Source: Bacillus renqingensis
Lineage (GTDB): Bacteria > Bacillota > Bacilli > Bacillales > Cytobacillaceae
DNA length: 64,000 nucleotides
Assembly (NCBI RefSeq): GCF_016464375.1
Contig: NZ_JADDIU010000002.1
Span: forward strand, 124,001-188,000
Direction: 5' to 3'
Within the stretch, counting starts at the first letter, position 1, and every line of letters begins with the position of its first letter. The position numbers and the translations under genes are program-made. The notes under the pieces are model-generated. The model was not told the DNA's origin. It did no database searches and saw nothing but the letters and a program-made list of their open reading frames with translations. Positions 1 through 7,748 of the stretch are shown here, piece after piece.

Positions 1-356
1 ACTGCATGTTCCAATTTTATGTTGCCGATGGCAAGTTGTCCTGTCAGTTATACCAGCGTTCGGCCGATGTATTTTTGGGAGTACCGTTTAATATTGCTTC
101 CTATGCAATGCTGACGATGATGATTGCCCAGGTGTGCGGCCTTAAACCGGGTGAATTCATTCATACGTTTGGTGATGTCCATATTTACCAAAATCATATC
201 GAGCAAGTGAAGCTGCAGTTGACTAGAGAGCCCCGGCCTTTGCCAACATTGAAGATTAATCCGGATGTAAAAGATATTTTCTCCTTCCAATATGAAGATT
301 TTGTCTTAGAAAATTATCACCCACATCCCCACATAAAAGGGGTAGTCAGTGTATGA
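1..356 (+). CDS. thyA: Thymidylate synthase, 3' part (partial at left edge)
   Basis: C-terminal ~118 residues of thymidylate synthase, which methylates dUMP to dTMP using methylene-tetrahydrofolate. The visible part starts right after the catalytic Cys region: the first full codon gives the Cys of the PCH-x-FFQFYV segment, followed by [27 protein letters not shown] and [10 protein letters not shown] (dUMP-binding Asp, Asn, His and Tyr of the family), and a C-terminus ending VSV. The active-site Cys itself lies outside the window. The stop overlaps the dfrA start (ATGA), so the two genes are translationally coupled. It is the E. coli ThyA type, called thyB in B. subtilis. Confidence 0.97.
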   Translation, partial: CMFQFYVADGKLSCQLYQRSADVFLGVPFNIASYAMLTMMIAQVCGLKPGEFIHTFGDVHIYQNHIEQVKLQLTREPRPLPTLKINPDVKDIFSFQYEDFVLENYHPHPHIKGVVSV

Positions 357-844
357 TCTCCTTTATTGTTGCAATGGATACAAATCGGGTTATCGGTAAA
401 AATAATCAATTACCATGGCACTTACCGGAGGATTTAAAGTTTTTCAAACGGACCACGATGGGGCACAAAATCGCGATGGGAAGAAAAACATATGAATCAA
501 TTGGAAGGCCGCTACCGGGCAGAGACAATTTGATTATCACGCGTCAACGTGGATATCAAGCTAATGGTTGTAAAGTGTTTTACTCGATGAATGATTTTAT
601 TCATTATTGCCGCGGGCAACATGAGGAGATTTTTGTGATCGGTGGTGCGGAAATTTTTTCCGAGACCTTCGCTTATGCAGACAGGCTATACATTACCCGT
701 ATTCACCATCAGTTTGAAGGTGATACCTTCTTCCCTGAATTTAATTTAAATGATTGGCTACTCGTTTCTAGTGAAAAGGGAATCAAGGATGAAAAGAATC
801 CATTTGATTACGAATTTCAAGTCTTTGATCGAAAAGTGAAGTAA
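353..844 (+). CDS. dfrA: Dihydrofolate reductase
   Basis: 163-residue DHFR, the normal bacterial length. It reduces dihydrofolate, the by-product of the thymidylate synthase encoded just upstream, to tetrahydrofolate with NADPH. Seen: N-terminal ISFIVAMD, the substrate loop [13 protein letters not shown] with the catalytic acid Asp27, [15 protein letters not shown] (NADPH binding) and the FVIGGAEIF motif. Its ATG overlaps the thyA stop by four bases. An intrinsic terminator follows directly, so thyA-dfrA ends here. Confidence 0.97.
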   Translation: MISFIVAMDTNRVIGKNNQLPWHLPEDLKFFKRTTMGHKIAMGRKTYESIGRPLPGRDNLIITRQRGYQANGCKVFYSMNDFIHYCRGQHEEIFVIGGAEIFSETFAYADRLYITRIHHQFEGDTFFPEFNLNDWLLVSSEKGIKDEKNPFDYEFQVFDRKVK

Positions 845-847
845 AGT

Positions 848-877
848 AAAAAGCATCAGCAAAAGCTGATGCTTTTT
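848..877 (+). terminator. Intrinsic terminator after dfrA
   Basis: Perfect 13-base inverted repeat (AAAAAGCATCAGC / GCTGATGCTTTTT) with an AAAA loop and a terminal T run. It is A-rich on the other side too, so it could also stop the convergent minus-strand gene at 896-1135. Confidence 0.85.
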
Positions 878-895
878 ACATTTTACGAGTAAGTA

Positions 896-1135
896 CTAGA
901 AATTTAATCCATTAATTTCGTATTCGGTTAATTTAGCCAACATGCCGCGGAATTCGTGTGGATGGCAAAATTCCTCCTCACGGAAATGTGTTTTCACCCA
1001 GGTAATTAGTTCTTTTGGGCTATTAAAGTATTCTCCACTCCGGTCGCTTTTTCGAATGGTGTATCTTCCATTGTCATCATCGATTGTCACTTCCACAGGC
1101 AGGGCTCCATCAAAACTACAAAGTGAAAATTCCAT
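896..1135 (-). CDS. Small conserved acidic protein of unknown function
   Basis: 79 residues from the ATG at 1135; an in-frame GTG at 1144 would add three residues but sits one base from the ribosome binding site (GAAGGA), whereas the ATG is about 10 bases away. No signal peptide, membrane segment or motif I recognise. The protein has a DDDNGRYTI strand-like segment and ends with YEINGLNF. It faces dfrA convergently and is transcribed away from tatA. Real gene on the strength of the start site and length, but no function can be assigned. Confidence 0.65.
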   Translation of the reverse strand: MEFSLCSFDGALPVEVTIDDDNGRYTIRKSDRSGEYFNSPKELITWVKTHFREEEFCHPHEFRGMLAKLTEYEINGLNF

Positions 1136-1249
1136 CCCACTCACTTCCTTCTAAAAAATTTTCATTAGTATATGTTACTGATGTTCCAATTATATGCAAA
1201 AATAAATACATTGTCAAAATATTTTAAAAATTTGATTAAAAATTCTGCG

Positions 1250-1278
1250 TTGACTTCAAAACAGGTTATTGTTACATT
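1250..1278 (+). promoter_or_regulatory. Probable sigma-A promoter upstream of tatA
   Basis: TTGACT at 1250-1255, a 17-base spacer, then TACATT at 1273-1278. It lies in the 302-base gap (1136-1437) before tatA; apart from this and a lone TATAAT at 1393-1398 I see nothing else in that AT-rich stretch. Confidence 0.5.
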
Positions 1279-1437
1279 GTCTATAGAGATTGAAAACGGC
1301 AATGCTAAATATCACTATTACGTTTTTTTATTGGTTTTGTGAATTTACTATGAATTATTTTGAAAAATTTACCCAAACTAATCATTCAGTACTATAATCG
1401 TAGTAGTAATAACAATAACTATAGGGGAGGTATTTCC

Positions 1438-1632
1438 ATGTTTTCAAATATCGGAGTACCCGGATTAATTTTAATTTTAGTGCTGGCATTAATCATTTTT
1501 GGACCAAAGAAGCTGCCTGAAATTGGCCGGGCATTTGGACAGACATTAAAAGAATTCAAAAAGTCAACACGCGAGCTCACGGATGATGTGATGGAAGATA
1601 TTAAGGAAGAAAAGAACAACTTGACGAAATAA
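1438..1632 (+). CDS. tatA: Twin-arginine translocase subunit TatA
   Basis: 64-residue TatA/E-family protein. With TatC it forms the Sec-independent pore that exports folded proteins carrying RR signal peptides. Seen: one N-terminal membrane helix (about residues 5-21), the hinge [21 protein letters not shown] typical of TatA, an amphipathic helix and an acidic/lysine-rich tail. I start at the ATG at 1438, preceded by GGGGAGG; a longer reading frame upstream lacks a ribosome binding site. A plausible local client is the DMSO-reductase-type protein at 55762, which has a Tat signal. Confidence 0.95.
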   Translation: MFSNIGVPGLILILVLALIIFGPKKLPEIGRAFGQTLKEFKKSTRELTDDVMEDIKEEKNNLTK

Positions 1633-1662
1633 GGTGTAAGATAAGTCTCTTGCACCTTTTTC
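1631..1662 (+). terminator. Hairpin between tatA and tatC
   Basis: AAGGTGTAAGA / TCTTGCACCTT inverted repeat (10 of 11 pairs) followed by TTTTTC. It may terminate or attenuate tatA transcription and so raise TatA over TatC. Confidence 0.65.
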
Positions 1663-1786
1663 TTCTTAGATTTATAACTATATCATGCATGTAAACGTGT
1701 TATTCTCGGCCAAGATGTAGTAAAATGATTTTACTGAACACGTTCAAGCGATTATTTTCAACCTTCGAAATTGGCAGGGGAAGTAA

Positions 1787-2527
1787 ATGGAAGATAAAGA
1801 ACTACAGCTTATTGATCATTTAGAAGAATTACGAAAACGGATTATTATTTCGGCGATTGCCTTTATTGCCTTTTTTATCATTGGTTTTATCTATGTGGAA
1901 GACATCTATAAATGGTTTGTCCGCGATTTAGATGTTAAATTGATGGTTTTGGGACCAAGTGATATTATTTGGATTTATTTTATGATTGCAACTGTCGTAG
2001 CTGTTGCTGGAACCATTCCTGTTCTGGCATTTCAAATTTGGCTGTTTGTTAAACCGGCATTAAAACCGATTGAAAGAAAGCTAACCCTTTCATATGTTCC
2101 CGCCTTATTTTTCTTGTTTATTTTCGGACTAGCCTTTGGATATTTTGTGATCTTTCCAATGGTGTTGAAATTTTTGGTCAACATAGGGGCGGGTATGTTT
2201 GCCACCAACTTTACCGCCGATAGGTATTTTAGCTTTATTATGAATATGACAATTCCTTTTGGTGTCTTGTTTGAGTTGCCAGTTGTTGTTATGTTCTTAA
2301 CGTCACTTGGAATCATTAATCCGTTTGTGTTGGCAAAGATTCGTAAGTATGCATACTTTGTGCTCGTCATCATTGCCGTTGTCATCACGCCGCCTGACTT
2401 CATGTCCGATTTTGTCGTCACGGTGCCGCTGTTGCTGCTGTATGAAATCAGTATCAACCTATCTAAATTTGTCTACCGCAAGCGATTAAAGAAACAACAG
2501 GAAAGCGAAATAATAGAAGCAAATTAA
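1787..2527 (+). CDS. tatC: Twin-arginine translocase subunit TatC
   Basis: 246-residue polytopic membrane protein and RR-signal receptor of the Tat system. Seen: the N-terminal LIDHLEELRKRIIIS signature with the conserved Glu/Arg, six hydrophobic segments, a central FELPVVVMFL segment and the cytoplasmic C-terminal tail YRKRLKKQQ. Start ATG with GGCAGGGG upstream. It lies 154 bases downstream of tatA, from which a hairpin separates it, and is followed by a strong terminator. Confidence 0.96.
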   Translation: MEDKELQLIDHLEELRKRIIISAIAFIAFFIIGFIYVEDIYKWFVRDLDVKLMVLGPSDIIWIYFMIATVVAVAGTIPVLAFQIWLFVKPALKPIERKLTLSYVPALFFLFIFGLAFGYFVIFPMVLKFLVNIGAGMFATNFTADRYFSFIMNMTIPFGVLFELPVVVMFLTSLGIINPFVLAKIRKYAYFVLVIIAVVITPPDFMSDFVVTVPLLLLYEISINLSKFVYRKRLKKQQESEIIEAN

Positions 2528-2534
2528 AGGTTTA

Positions 2535-2573
2535 AAAACACCCTCATTCTCCTTAAAGAATGAGGGTGTTTTT
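2535..2573 (+). terminator. Intrinsic terminator after tatC
   Basis: AAAACACCCTCATTCT / AGAATGAGGGTGTTTT hairpin (16 pairs, six-base loop) followed by T residues. Confidence 0.9.
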
Positions 2574-2656
2574 GTGCATTATAAGAAACAAAAATTATTT
2601 ATAAAGTACAAAAAAGTAAGAAAAATGGAGGAAATAAGAGAAAAACCGCTAAAAGT

Positions 2657-2746
2657 GTTCTTAATTAAGAAAATATGCTCATTTTTGAAGGTTTTCAAGT
2701 TCGTTATTAAGTCATATACTCAAATAGTAAGTTCTCTATGAAGAAC
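2657..2746 (+). promoter_or_regulatory. Candidate SinR-like operator region of the matrix-fibre locus
   Basis: Two palindromic elements precede the CalY/TasA-type gene: a perfect TTCTTAATTAAGAA (2658-2671) inside GTTCTTA, and GTTCTCTATGAAGAAC (2731-2746) with GTTCT/AGAAC half-sites. GTTCTYT is the known SinR half-site in B. subtilis. A TATACT (2715-2720) lies just before the second element, so repressor binding there could block initiation. No sinR gene is in the window; the assignment is inference. Confidence 0.45.
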
Positions 2747-2805
2747 ATAAATTGATTATCATAGCGAACCTATAAAAATGAAAGAGGATATGAGGAGGAA
2801 GAAAA

Positions 2806-3402
2806 ATGAGCATTAAAAAGAAATTAGGTTTAGGAGTTGCATCTGCAGCACTCGGTTTATCACTCATCGGCGGGGGTACATATGCGTACTTTAATGATGT
2901 TGCCACAACAAACAACGCTTTTGCAGCAGGTACGTTAGATTTAGCTGCTAATCCAACAACCATCATTGATGTGAAAAACATTAAACCAGGTGACTGGATG
3001 AACCGCACATTTAAGCTTGAAAATAAAGGTTCATTGGATATTTCTAAGGTTTACTTATATACAAACTACACAGTTACTGGTGCAAAAGGATCAGATGATT
3101 TTGGTAAACATATTAAAGTAAACTTCTTAAGGAATGAGGATAAGAGTGGTGTTTTTGTTCCTAGTAACGTTATTGTAAGTAAAACTTTATATGAACTTAA
3201 AAACCTAAGCCCTGATGCAGTGAAAAATTTAAGCCATAGTATTTTTGCAGAAAGGAGCGGCCTTAAAGCAGGAACTTCTGATAATCTTTATGTTCAATTC
3301 CAATTCGTTGACAATGGAAATGACCAAAACGAATTCCAAGGTGCAAAGTTGCAACTTGAATGGAAATTTGACGCTCAGCAAACTGCAGGTGAAAGTAAAT
3401 AG
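2806..3402 (+). CDS. CalY/TasA-family matrix fibre protein
   Basis: 198-residue secreted protein of the camelysin (CalY)/TasA family, whose members assemble into extracellular fibres in Bacillus biofilms. Seen: a SipW-type signal peptide (MSIKKKLGLGVASAALGLSL ... TYAYFNDVATTNNAFAAGTLDL, with the conserved AYFND just after the hydrophobic core), then a beta-rich domain with IKPGDWMNRTFKLENKG and a C-terminal FQFVDNGNDQNEFQGAKLQLEWKF strand. Length equals B. cereus CalY (about 197). Strong GGAGGAAG ribosome binding site. It heads a locus that also encodes the matching signal peptidase, SipW. Confidence 0.9.
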   Translation: MSIKKKLGLGVASAALGLSLIGGGTYAYFNDVATTNNAFAAGTLDLAANPTTIIDVKNIKPGDWMNRTFKLENKGSLDISKVYLYTNYTVTGAKGSDDFGKHIKVNFLRNEDKSGVFVPSNVIVSKTLYELKNLSPDAVKNLSHSIFAERSGLKAGTSDNLYVQFQFVDNGNDQNEFQGAKLQLEWKFDAQQTAGESK

Positions 3403-3412
3403 TATTCTAGTA

Positions 3413-3440
3413 GGAAGGTGGGACTTTTCCCACCTTCCTT
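3413..3440 (+). terminator. GC-rich hairpin after the fibre gene
   Basis: GGAAGGTGGGA / TCCCACCTTCC, 11 pairs with a CTTT loop, but only a weak T tract (TTGAAAG). Probably a partial terminator or a 3' stabiliser that makes the fibre mRNA more abundant than the downstream genes. Confidence 0.6.
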
Positions 3441-3460
3441 GAAAGTGTAAGTTTAATAGA

Positions 3461-3511
3461 TTAATGATCATGAACATAAATAAATCCTTTATTTATGTTC
3501 ATGATCATTAA
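3461..3511. repeat. Perfect 24-bp inverted repeat in the fibre locus
   Basis: Two 24-base arms (3461-3484 and 3488-3511) are exact reverse complements around TCC. AT-rich and without a following T run, so not a classical terminator. The centre of each arm contains TGATCATGA. Possible roles: RNA processing or stability element, or a protein-binding site. Confidence 0.85.
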
Positions 3512-3557
3512 ATATGAGCTGAAGTTGAATCTATACCATCAAAGTTGAGAGGGTGTG

Positions 3558-4082
3558 ATGAACATTCGATACTCGAGATTCAGAAAGTTCCGAAAAAGGA
3601 ACAGGAAAATACATAATATTATCAAGCTTTTTGCCATCGGCTATCTTTGTGTTTTAAACCTAACGTATTTATTAGACCAAACAGGTGCTTATTTTACCTC
3701 TACGAACCAACTTACTGGAACAATCCAAGCTGGAACATGGGAGACTGATAAACCTCCTTCAAAGGACAAAACCAATATTATTCAGAAAACAGAAATTGAA
3801 AAGGAACCAGTTCATAATCAAGTGGATGATAATGAAAAAAATGAGGAAAATCAAACGAAAACGAATGTTGAAAGTAAGTCGGAACAGAATTCAGCGGATA
3901 AAAACGAAGAAAATAAACTAGATGAAAGCAAAACAAATCAAACCGACCAAGATACGGTAAAACAGGACACCTCTGTGATGATTGATTCAAGTTCTATTAA
4001 CGAACCGTTAGAAGAAAAAACCCCCAGTAAAAACTTAAAAAAGGATGATCAAAATGAAAGTGATAAAAAAATGGATCAGTAA
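3558..4082 (+). CDS. Shortened TapA-like matrix assembly protein
   Basis: 174 residues from the ATG at 3558 (GAGAGGG upstream; an in-frame GTG at 3555 is too close). Seen: a very basic N-terminus (RFRKFRKRNRK), one hydrophobic segment (about residues 22-40), then GAYFTSTNQLTGTIQAGTW, the SipW-type mature N-terminus also found in TapA/TasA proteins, followed by ~120 residues of Glu/Lys/Asn/Gln/Asp-rich low-complexity sequence. B. subtilis TapA has a folded beta domain between the signal and the disordered tail; that part appears missing. Its 3' end overlaps sipW. The function as fibre anchor or assembly factor is inferred from location and the N-terminus. Confidence 0.7.
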   Translation: MNIRYSRFRKFRKRNRKIHNIIKLFAIGYLCVLNLTYLLDQTGAYFTSTNQLTGTIQAGTWETDKPPSKDKTNIIQKTEIEKEPVHNQVDDNEKNEENQTKTNVESKSEQNSADKNEENKLDESKTNQTDQDTVKQDTSVMIDSSSINEPLEEKTPSKNLKKDDQNESDKKMDQ

Positions 4083-4626
4083 CATTCTTACTATCTTACT
4101 ATTTGCAGTCTTTATCTTATTATTATTTGTTGTCATCTCTTCAAAGGCATCGGGAGGGGAACCGCAAATTTTTGGCTATCAGCTTAAAACGGTACTCTCC
4201 GGGTCAATGGAACCAGGTATTAAAACAGGTTCTATCATAGCCGTCAAACCTGGCGGTGATATGAATCGGTTTAAAAAAGGTGATGTCATCACCTTTAAAA
4301 TGGATGAAAAGAATATTGTAACCCATAGGATAATAGAAGTGAACAAAAGTGGTAACCAGGTCTTGTACCGGACTATGGGGGATAATAATGAGACTGCAGA
4401 TATGGATCCAGTGTTATCGCAAAATGTTATCGCCGAATATAGCGGATTCACCATTCCTTATTTAGGATATTTTGTCTCCTTTACTAATTCCAAAAACGGA
4501 GCTTTCCTTCTAATCATCCCGGGCCTGCTGCTGGTCATTTATTCGGTAGTAACCATTTGGAAAACGATTGCCGAACTAGATCCAAAAACAGTAAAGGATT
4601 CAGAAGATATCGGGAAATCTATATAA
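4054..4626 (+). CDS. sipW: Signal peptidase I of the SipW (ER) type
   Basis: 190-residue membrane peptidase that processes TasA/TapA/CalY-type precursors. Seen: an N-terminal membrane helix, catalytic Ser51 in LSGSMEPGI, His91 in VTHRIIEV (the ER-type Ser-His arrangement instead of Ser-Lys), the Asp-containing MGDNNETAD segment and a C-terminal membrane helix (LLIIPGLLLVIYSVV). I start at the ATG at 4054, nine bases after AAGG; an in-frame ATG at 4045 directly abuts it. The gene overlaps the TapA-like gene by 29 bases, indicating coupled expression with its substrates. Confidence 0.93.
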   Translation: MKVIKKWISNILTILLFAVFILLLFVVISSKASGGEPQIFGYQLKTVLSGSMEPGIKTGSIIAVKPGGDMNRFKKGDVITFKMDEKNIVTHRIIEVNKSGNQVLYRTMGDNNETADMDPVLSQNVIAEYSGFTIPYLGYFVSFTNSKNGAFLLIIPGLLLVIYSVVTIWKTIAELDPKTVKDSEDIGKSI

Positions 4627-4678
4627 ATAAAAGATTTGCAGGGGTCATTTCTAAGCTTTTTGGAAAAGGGGGGATGAT

Positions 4679-5299
4679 ATGGTCAAGAAGATGATGTATT
4701 TATTGTGTCTAAGTATTACTGTAACACTATTGACAATTCCGATAACGATCAAAAAATCGGAAGCCGAAACTGTATCTGAAATGGATATTGCAACATCTCC
4801 GGAAAAGGTATTATTTGATGTTACAAATTTAAAACCAGGTGATTGGGTGGAACGAACCTTAATAATTCAAAATAAAGGAAAACAGGATTTTCATTATTTA
4901 TTTTCAAGCAAACGAAAACAAGGTTCTAAAAAGTTTTACAATGAACTATTATTGAAGGTATCTGCGGGTGATACGGTATTGTTCGATGGCAAAATGAAGG
5001 ATTTGACTAAGCTTGATTCACGATTTATCGCCAAGAATAATTCAGAGCCATTATTATTTAAAGTAGTAGTACCGGAAAGATTAGGAAATGAATTTCAAGG
5101 TCTGAGTTGTCAGGTTGAATTTAAATTTTATGTAGAAGGTACTTTAGGCGGGGTGTTGCCGGTGGATGGACCGAAATTACCTGAAACCGGGACGAATTTA
5201 TTTAATATTTTAGCTGCAGGAGCAGCCTTCATTTTAACAGGATTAATCTGGCAATTTGTATTGTTAAGGCGTAAAAAAATAGAAAAGGAAGTTTCATAA
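4679..5299 (+). CDS. Sortase-anchored protein with a CalY-like domain
   Basis: 206 residues: signal peptide (MYLLCLSITVTLLTIPITI), a domain with FDVTNLKPGDWVERTLIIQNKG that closely parallels the IKPGDWMNRTFKLENKG segment of the fibre protein at 2806, a C-terminal EFQGLSCQVEFKF strand as in that protein, then LPETG (167-171), a membrane helix and RRKK. This is a cell-wall anchored relative of the fibre subunit, so it may tether or nucleate the fibres on peptidoglycan. Strong AAGGGGGG ribosome binding site. It sits 52 bases after sipW and ends the locus. The anchor role is inference. Confidence 0.82.
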   Translation: MVKKMMYLLCLSITVTLLTIPITIKKSEAETVSEMDIATSPEKVLFDVTNLKPGDWVERTLIIQNKGKQDFHYLFSSKRKQGSKKFYNELLLKVSAGDTVLFDGKMKDLTKLDSRFIAKNNSEPLLFKVVVPERLGNEFQGLSCQVEFKFYVEGTLGGVLPVDGPKLPETGTNLFNILAAGAAFILTGLIWQFVLLRRKKIEKEVS

Positions 5300-5300
5300 G

Positions 5301-5330
5301 GTCTTAATAGCTTACTTATTAAGGACTTTA
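5301..5330 (+). terminator. Probable terminator of the fibre locus
   Basis: GTCTTAATA / TATTAAGGAC stem with one bulge followed by TTTA; moderate quality. Confidence 0.5.
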
Positions 5331-5450
5331 TTCATTCACCAAGGTGCAAAAAAATTCATAAATATTTTTCAATCCAAGCATGTTTAGACAGATTTCAGCA
5401 AATAAAAGGAGTATAATATAATCAAACGGGTAAAAAAGAGGATTGATAGT

Positions 5451-5702
5451 TTGTTATTGAAAAGCCTGGAGTTCAAAAATGTTGTTGGACAGAAGGTTAA
5501 AGTCATGGATATTCCTGTATTGGAGGAGGAAAATACTTATAAATTTATGATTCAAATCCGGTTACAGACATTTATCACGTCAGTCTATAAGAAGCCAAGC
5601 ACGAAAACATGCTACTCCTTTAGAGATTATTTGAAGAAGGTCATGAAATGGCGGGACTACGAGCAATTGTTTCTACTTGATGAATTAAAGAATAATGCAT
5701 AA
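5451..5702 (+). CDS. ypmP: YpmP-like DUF2535 family protein
   Basis: 83-residue cytosolic protein matching, as I recall it, the YpmP/DUF2535 family: MLLKSLEFKN start, VMDIPVLEEENTYKFM, CYSFRDYLKKVMKW and the ending DELKNNA. Starts with TTG at 5451, eight bases after AGAGGA. The same order ypmP-ypmQ-ypmR-ypmS is found in B. subtilis; here degV and an MBL gene are inserted after ypmP. No biochemical role is known to me. Confidence 0.75.
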   Translation: MLLKSLEFKNVVGQKVKVMDIPVLEEENTYKFMIQIRLQTFITSVYKKPSTKTCYSFRDYLKKVMKWRDYEQLFLLDELKNNA

Positions 5703-5705
5703 TGA

Positions 5706-5739
5706 AATAGGGCATCCATTCCTGATGCTCTATTGTTTT
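5706..5739 (+). terminator. Terminator after ypmP
   Basis: AATAGGGCATC / GATGCTCTATT hairpin (one G-T pair) followed by GTTTTG. Confidence 0.7.
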
Positions 5740-5811
5740 GAAAAAAATAAATGTTTCATTCCCATGCCGAAACTTGTATAATCAAGAGAGTACCAGTAGG
5801 GATGTGAACGC

Positions 5812-6654
5812 ATGAGCAAAATAAAAATTGTAACCGATTCAACAATGGATATGGCTGATGAACTAATCAATAAACTAGGAATTGAAGTAGTGCCTCTGGC
5901 AATTACGATAAATGGTGAAACGTATTTAGATCGGGTAGAGTTAGACCCTGTAGATTTTATAAAAAAAATGAGCGGTTCAAAGGAACTGCCAAAAAGCTCT
6001 CAGCCGTCAACCGGTGCTTTTCTAGAGGTGTATGACCGGCTTGGAGAGGAAGGTTATGAAGTCCTGTCCATCCATATGACGGGTAAATTGAGCGGTACTG
6101 TTCGTTCAGCAGAAAGCGCTGCGCAAATGACCAATACAAAAGTAACGGTGGTTGATTCAAAATTTATCTCTAAAGCCCTTTCTTTTCAGGTCAAGGAAGC
6201 AGCTGAAATGGCAAACAAGGGAAAAAGTTTAGAGGAAATCAAAGAGCGGCTGGAAGCAGTCCGTGACCATACTAAATTATATATTATGGTCGATACACTA
6301 GAAAATTTAGTAAAGGGCGGCCGGATTGGTAAAGGGAAGGCGTTTATTGGCTCACTGCTCAATATTAAACCAATTGCCTCCCTTGAAGGTGCTGAGTATT
6401 CACCGGTTAAGAAAGTGCGCAGTTATTCTCAGGTCGTTAAGTTTATGGCCAAGCAATTTGCTGAGGATATTAAGGGAAGAACAATTCGTGGTGTCGGTAT
6501 CGCCCATGCCGAAGCACATGAGCTTGCTGTTAAGATTAAAGAAAGCATTGTCGAGCTAACTGGCTTTCAAGATGTGGAAATTGATTATACGAACCCAATT
6601 GTCAGCACCCATACCGGACCGGGGGCACTAGCATTAATGTATTATTTCGAATGA
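5812..6654 (+). CDS. DegV family fatty-acid-binding protein
   Basis: 280 residues, the usual DegV length. Family members bind a fatty acid and, as FakB, present it to the kinase FakA for phosphorylation into phospholipid synthesis. Seen: IKIVTDSTMDM with the first conserved Thr/Ser, KSSQPSTGAF, a MTGKLSGTV segment typical of the ligand pocket, LVKGGRIGKGKAFIGSLLNIKPI (the family signature) and a final HTGPGALALMYY. ATG start after GGGATG; a TATAAT lies at 5777-5782. Followed by a strong bidirectional terminator. It may be one of several FakB paralogues; which lipid it binds cannot be told. Confidence 0.92.
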   Translation: MSKIKIVTDSTMDMADELINKLGIEVVPLAITINGETYLDRVELDPVDFIKKMSGSKELPKSSQPSTGAFLEVYDRLGEEGYEVLSIHMTGKLSGTVRSAESAAQMTNTKVTVVDSKFISKALSFQVKEAAEMANKGKSLEEIKERLEAVRDHTKLYIMVDTLENLVKGGRIGKGKAFIGSLLNIKPIASLEGAEYSPVKKVRSYSQVVKFMAKQFAEDIKGRTIRGVGIAHAEAHELAVKIKESIVELTGFQDVEIDYTNPIVSTHTGPGALALMYYFE

Positions 6655-6657
6655 TTA

Positions 6658-6706
6658 AAAAAATAGGATGGGATGGGATCATGCAGCCCATCCCATCCTA
6701 TTTTAA
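6658..6706. terminator. Bidirectional terminator between degV and the MBL hydrolase
   Basis: AAAATAGGATGGGATGGG / CCCATCCCATCCTATTTT hairpin with A/T tails on both sides; it overlaps the stop codon of the minus-strand gene at 6698. Confidence 0.88.
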
Positions 6707-7588
6707 TGGAACTAGATTTTGATTCGTTTCCGATACTGTGTAACCGAGTCGTACCAAGTGTTTGCGAATTCCACTGCGTTCCCATGTTCTTAGGATAGAA
6801 TTTTCCAAGCTCTTTTTTGGATAGAATATGCCGATATCAGCAAGCTCCTCAAATGTTAACCCTTGGCGGAGATACTGATCAATTGTTTCATCGCGGCGGT
6901 CAATAATGGAAAGGAATAGGTCCATAGCCTTCTTAAATTCCTGCTTTGTAAATATCCCTTTTTGATGCCCTGTTATGTAAGTATCAGCATCCAATGTTAG
7001 CAGACGTTTTCCGGAGGAAATAAAGTCCGTAATATCCCCATCAGTTCCGTTATACCACGGACCAAACGTAGTCATGTCATAATCGCCGACGAAAACAACA
7101 CCTAATTCAGGAAAGTAGGGACATGTCAATCCGCTTGTATGACCGGGAGTATGCAGAAAGGTAACTTTTACACCTCCAAATGTATAGTCTGTTTCATATT
7201 CATACGTTCCGGAAATTTCTTTTAGATTTTGGAACCATTTTTGCGGAAGTGTCTTTTTCCATCTTTCAACCCCCTGAGGACCCCACTCTTGATATATTCC
7301 GTAGGCACGAGCAACACCTTCAAGCGTACGTGATGTTTCAAATTCAATCGGATTGATCCATTTTATAACATCGGGAAACAGATGATTATGTCTTGTGTGA
7401 TCTGGATGATAATGAGTATTGATGATTAAGTTCAATCCTTGTTCCTGTTTAAGGTTTAATAATGTTTTAGCCTCTGCACCGCTATCGATTAATACCTTTT
7501 CACTGCAATCTATAAATAAACTCCGTGAATATGGTACCTTACTGTGATTAGGTCCTTCCAGTATCATAATGGGACCAATTCGCTCCAT
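6698..7588 (-). CDS. Metallo-beta-lactamase fold hydrolase
   Basis: 296 residues. Seen: VLIDSGAE, the metal-binding NTHYHPDHTRHN (His59, His61, Asp63, His64 of HxHxDH), HTPGHTSG, a bridging Asp in FVGDYDMT and ITGHQKG, so a two-metal hydrolase of the glyoxalase II-like superfamily. The C-terminal ~90 residues form a helical extension with LTFEELADIGIFYPKKS, seen in Bacillus proteins of the YqjP/YflN type. Substrate unknown. ATG with GAGGTGA upstream on the minus strand. It is opposite in orientation to the neighbouring degV and ypmQ. Confidence 0.85.
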   Translation of the reverse strand: MERIGPIMILEGPNHSKVPYSRSLFIDCSEKVLIDSGAEAKTLLNLKQEQGLNLIINTHYHPDHTRHNHLFPDVIKWINPIEFETSRTLEGVARAYGIYQEWGPQGVERWKKTLPQKWFQNLKEISGTYEYETDYTFGGVKVTFLHTPGHTSGLTCPYFPELGVVFVGDYDMTTFGPWYNGTDGDITDFISSGKRLLTLDADTYITGHQKGIFTKQEFKKAMDLFLSIIDRRDETIDQYLRQGLTFEELADIGIFYPKKSLENSILRTWERSGIRKHLVRLGYTVSETNQNLVPLK

Positions 7589-7748
7589 ACGCTGTCACCT
7601 CATAATTTCAAAATATGTTATATGAATGAATCTTCATTCATTATATCATATTTTTACGGTGACTGACACCATGTGTTTTCCTTTCTTCTTTCCCTATTCT
7701 TTGTTACACTATTCACGGATAGTTAAGAAGAAATTTGTAGGTGAGAAC

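Noticed and set aside
1736-1745. GAACACGTTC before tatC as a LexA box
   Set aside because: The half-sites are two bases apart instead of the four required for the Bacillus LexA site.
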